From: Pseudobutyrivibrio sp. YE44
Lineage (GTDB): Bacteria; Bacillota; Clostridia; Lachnospirales; Lachnospiraceae
Direction: 5' to 3'
NCBI RefSeq assembly: GCF_900104335.1
Contig: NZ_FMXT01000004.1
Location: 1-64,000 of the forward strand
Length of the DNA: 64,000 nucleotides
The position numbers were made by a program, and so were the translations under genes. Within the stretch, counting starts at the first letter, position 1. Each line of letters begins with the position of its first letter. The notes below the pieces were generated by a model. It had not been told where the DNA came from. It saw only the letters and a list, made by a program, of their open reading frames with translations, and searched no databases. Below are positions 62,338 to 64,000 of this stretch, piece after piece.

Positions 62338-63751
62338 TACATCTTTCCTCCTGCATATGCATAAAAATTTTATTTAAATTGGATACAGAATCCTTTGTTA
62401 GAATAAAATCCTCCTTGATGGTTCCTTCATCCAAAAATACTACCCTGTCCGCAACATGTCTTATGAATTCATAATCATGAGATATTACAAGTACTCCTGA
62501 TTTTTCCTTCAGCTTTAAGATTTCACCCACAACGCTATGCATTGAATAAACATCAAGCCCACTGGTTGGTTCGTCAAATATTATTAACGGCTTTTCACAA
62601 AGTGTAGCCATAGCTATCTGCAATCTTTGCTTCTGTCCACCACTTAAATCAAATGGATGTTTATGTCGATATGGAAGCAAGCCCAAATTTCTAAGACAAC
62701 TTTTTATGCTGTCCAAATCATTTTTCACAAGTGTTAATTCATTAATTACAGAGGTTCCAAAAAGCTGATAGTCGGGATCTTGCATTATAAAAAATGGTAA
62801 TTCATTCGTATCAACAACACCCTGTGTAGGCTTATATGTTTTACACAATAGCTTTGCGAGGGTTGTTTTTCCTGCGCCATTGGATCCCACAAGAACAGTT
62901 ACTTCCCCTTTATGAAATTCAAGATTTATATCTTTCAAAATATCTTTAAAGCTGACATTCTTCAGACTGGCAATGACTTTTTCGTGATTAATGATTTTCC
63001 TGCAAGGTATATCAAGTGAGAAAATATCAAAGCTTCTTGTATCATAGTTACAGCTTTTAAACTCGTCCTCCGAATCATATTGCTTTAATTTGCCGTTATC
63101 CAAAAACAAGACTCTGTCAATCATCCCATTAAGATAGAAAAATCTGTGGTCTGCCACGATTATCGTATATCCGTTATTCTTCATCTCCTTAATGATTTGC
63201 CCTAAAAGCATCGCATTACCATAATCAAGGTTTGCCGATGGCTCATCAAACAGCAGAATCTTTTGATTCATGGTAACTGCTGAAGCTAAGGCTATCATTT
63301 GGCGTTCACCACTTGAAAGAGTATAAATATTTCTATTCATAAGCTGATGGATACCAAAAGTTTCCTTTAACTCATCTAAACGTTTTTGCATATCAACTTT
63401 TTTGTATCCGTAATTCTCCATTGGAAATACAAGCTCTGCCGTGGTGTTTTCAGTAAAGAACTGGGATCTTGGATTTTGAAAAACAGAACCCATTATTTTG
63501 TTAATCTGATGCATCCTTAATTCTGAATAACTGGTTCCAGTAATTGATAGTTCTCCTGATAAATCACCTTCTGTAACAGTTGGTATTAGACCATTCAGAC
63601 ACTTTAATAATGTTGATTTTCCGCATCCACTATTTCCTGTAAGTAGAACAACCTCACCTTCGTTTATCGAAAAATTAATATCAGAAATACCTTCCGAACT
63701 TTCCTCATAAGTAAAGGTTAGATTATTAGCTACAAGTGCATTCTTTTCCAT
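62318..63751 (-). CDS. ECF transporter ATPase with two fused ABC domains
   Basis: A 477-residue cytoplasmic protein made of two complete nucleotide-binding domains. First half: Walker A LLTGNSGCGKSTLL, signature LSSGERQMIALASAV, Walker B ILLFDEPSANLD. Second half: LVGSNGAGKTTLAKLL, LSGGQKQRLQIAMATLCE, LIIFDEPTSGLD. It supplies the EcfA-EcfA' pair as one polypeptide. GGAGGATTTTT precedes the ATG, and its start overlaps the end of the EcfT gene by 22 bp. Confidence 0.92.
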   Translation of the reverse strand: MEKNALVANNLTFTYEESSEGISDINFSINEGEVVLLTGNSGCGKSTLLKCLNGLIPTVTEGDLSGELSITGTSYSELRMHQINKIMGSVFQNPRSQFFTENTTAELVFPMENYGYKKVDMQKRLDELKETFGIHQLMNRNIYTLSSGERQMIALASAVTMNQKILLFDEPSANLDYGNAMLLGQIIKEMKNNGYTIIVADHRFFYLNGMIDRVLFLDNGKLKQYDSEDEFKSCNYDTRSFDIFSLDIPCRKIINHEKVIASLKNVSFKDILKDINLEFHKGEVTVLVGSNGAGKTTLAKLLCKTYKPTQGVVDTNELPFFIMQDPDYQLFGTSVINELTLVKNDLDSIKSCLRNLGLLPYRHKHPFDLSGGQKQRLQIAMATLCEKPLIIFDEPTSGLDVYSMHSVVGEILKLKEKSGVLVISHDYEFIRHVADRVVFLDEGTIKEDFILTKDSVSNLNKIFMHMQEERCNEKVED

Positions 63752-64000
63752 AAAAATCCTCCAGCCAATCCAGTCACAAATACCAGTAGCACTGCCGCAT
63801 CAGACACTCTGATTCTCTCCTCGTAGTAAGAGGTTCGTTTTACAGGCACATCAATCCCCTTCACAAAGCCTGCCGCTGTAACCTCCTCGGCAAGTGCAGC
63901 ACACCTAAAAAGCTGAGGAACAATAAAGTATTGAAAGCTCTTTATTGGATGCTTTAATGAAAAGCTGATTCCACGTAATCTCATTGATTCCAATATGTAA
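63730..64000 (-). CDS. ECF transporter transmembrane component EcfT (5' end outside window)
   Basis: Only the last ~90 residues are present. The visible YILESMRLRGISFSLKHPIKSFQYFIVPQLFRCAALAEEVTAAGFVKG contains the RLRGI and A..E..AGF elements of EcfT coupling helices that dock on the two ABC domains. The reading frame is open across the window edge, so the gene is incomplete and the ATG/TTG codons here are internal. It is the first visible gene of the cluster. Confidence 0.82.
   Translation of the reverse strand, partial: YILESMRLRGISFSLKHPIKSFQYFIVPQLFRCAALAEEVTAAGFVKGIDVPVKRTSYYEERIRVSDAAVLLVFVTGLAGGFLWKRMHL

Overview
The window looks like chromosomal DNA from an anaerobic Firmicute of the Lachnospiraceae, closest in flavour to Butyrivibrio, Pseudobutyrivibrio or Roseburia. 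This is inferred from low GC content, strong AGGAGG-type ribosome binding sites, a pyrophosphate-type phosphofructokinase, a lysine/alanine-rich DUF6465 histone-like protein, AddAB, ClpC, PgeF, CarD, a CIRCE site, and the gene order dgt-dnaG-rpoD-trmK-nucleoside kinase-rnpB. Nearly all genes lie on the minus strand. No phage, complete insertion sequence or CRISPR array was seen.

Layout. 0-0.75 kb: 5' end of a 16S rRNA gene with two strong promoters. 0.75-6.8 kb: radA, a small conserved gene, clpC and a cohesin-like membrane protein. 6.8-9.0 kb: small membrane proteins and a higBA-type toxin-antitoxin pair. 9.0-9.8 kb: non-coding DNA with unusual inverted repeats. 9.8-12.9 kb: purine permease and pyrG; pyrG has an attenuator-like leader with a 14-codon leader ORF. 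13.2-17.6 kb: a giant plus-strand CoA-dehydratase-activase-like protein behind a structured leader. 17.7-23.3 kb: DUF1846 protein, a GH13 glucosidase and htpG under a CIRCE/HrcA site. 23.6-27.8 kb: a sugar ABC importer operon ending in its own LacI-type repressor, with LacI-type operators at the promoter. 28-37.4 kb: histone-like protein, PrsA-like lipoprotein and addBA. 37.4-41.7 kb: amidohydrolase, phosphofructokinase, PAP2 phosphatase and CarD regulator. 41.7-42.95 kb: a very large rod-like inverted repeat next to rnpB. 43-50.1 kb: the dgt-dnaG-rpoD core-replication/transcription block and tRNA-Leu(CAG). 50.2-55.4 kb: secreted HAD phosphatase, a putative small RNA with 64-nt tandem repeats, a Nudix hydrolase, PgeF and a beta-helix surface protein. 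55.5-64 kb: one convergently ordered cluster of an ECF importer, two half-size ABC exporters, a truncated methyltransferase, an esterase, a transglutaminase-like protein and another methyltransferase.

The protein-coding content is mostly ordinary housekeeping. The unusual material is non-coding: (1) a ~690-nt imperfect hairpin at 41.9-42.6 kb with about 206 paired bases per arm, a plausible promoter at its base and an RNA-like apical motif; (2) a promoter-to-terminator transcription unit at 51.5-51.86 kb built of 64-nt repeats around a GGAGG...TCCACCA core; (3) a multi-branched structure at 9.27-9.45 kb; (4) a four-member family of ~85-bp palindromic elements whose arms covary; (5) a nested 205-bp inverted-repeat element upstream of dgt. 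These are the best candidates for undescribed biology here. All were found by reading the sequence by eye and none has been tested by folding, homology search or expression data.
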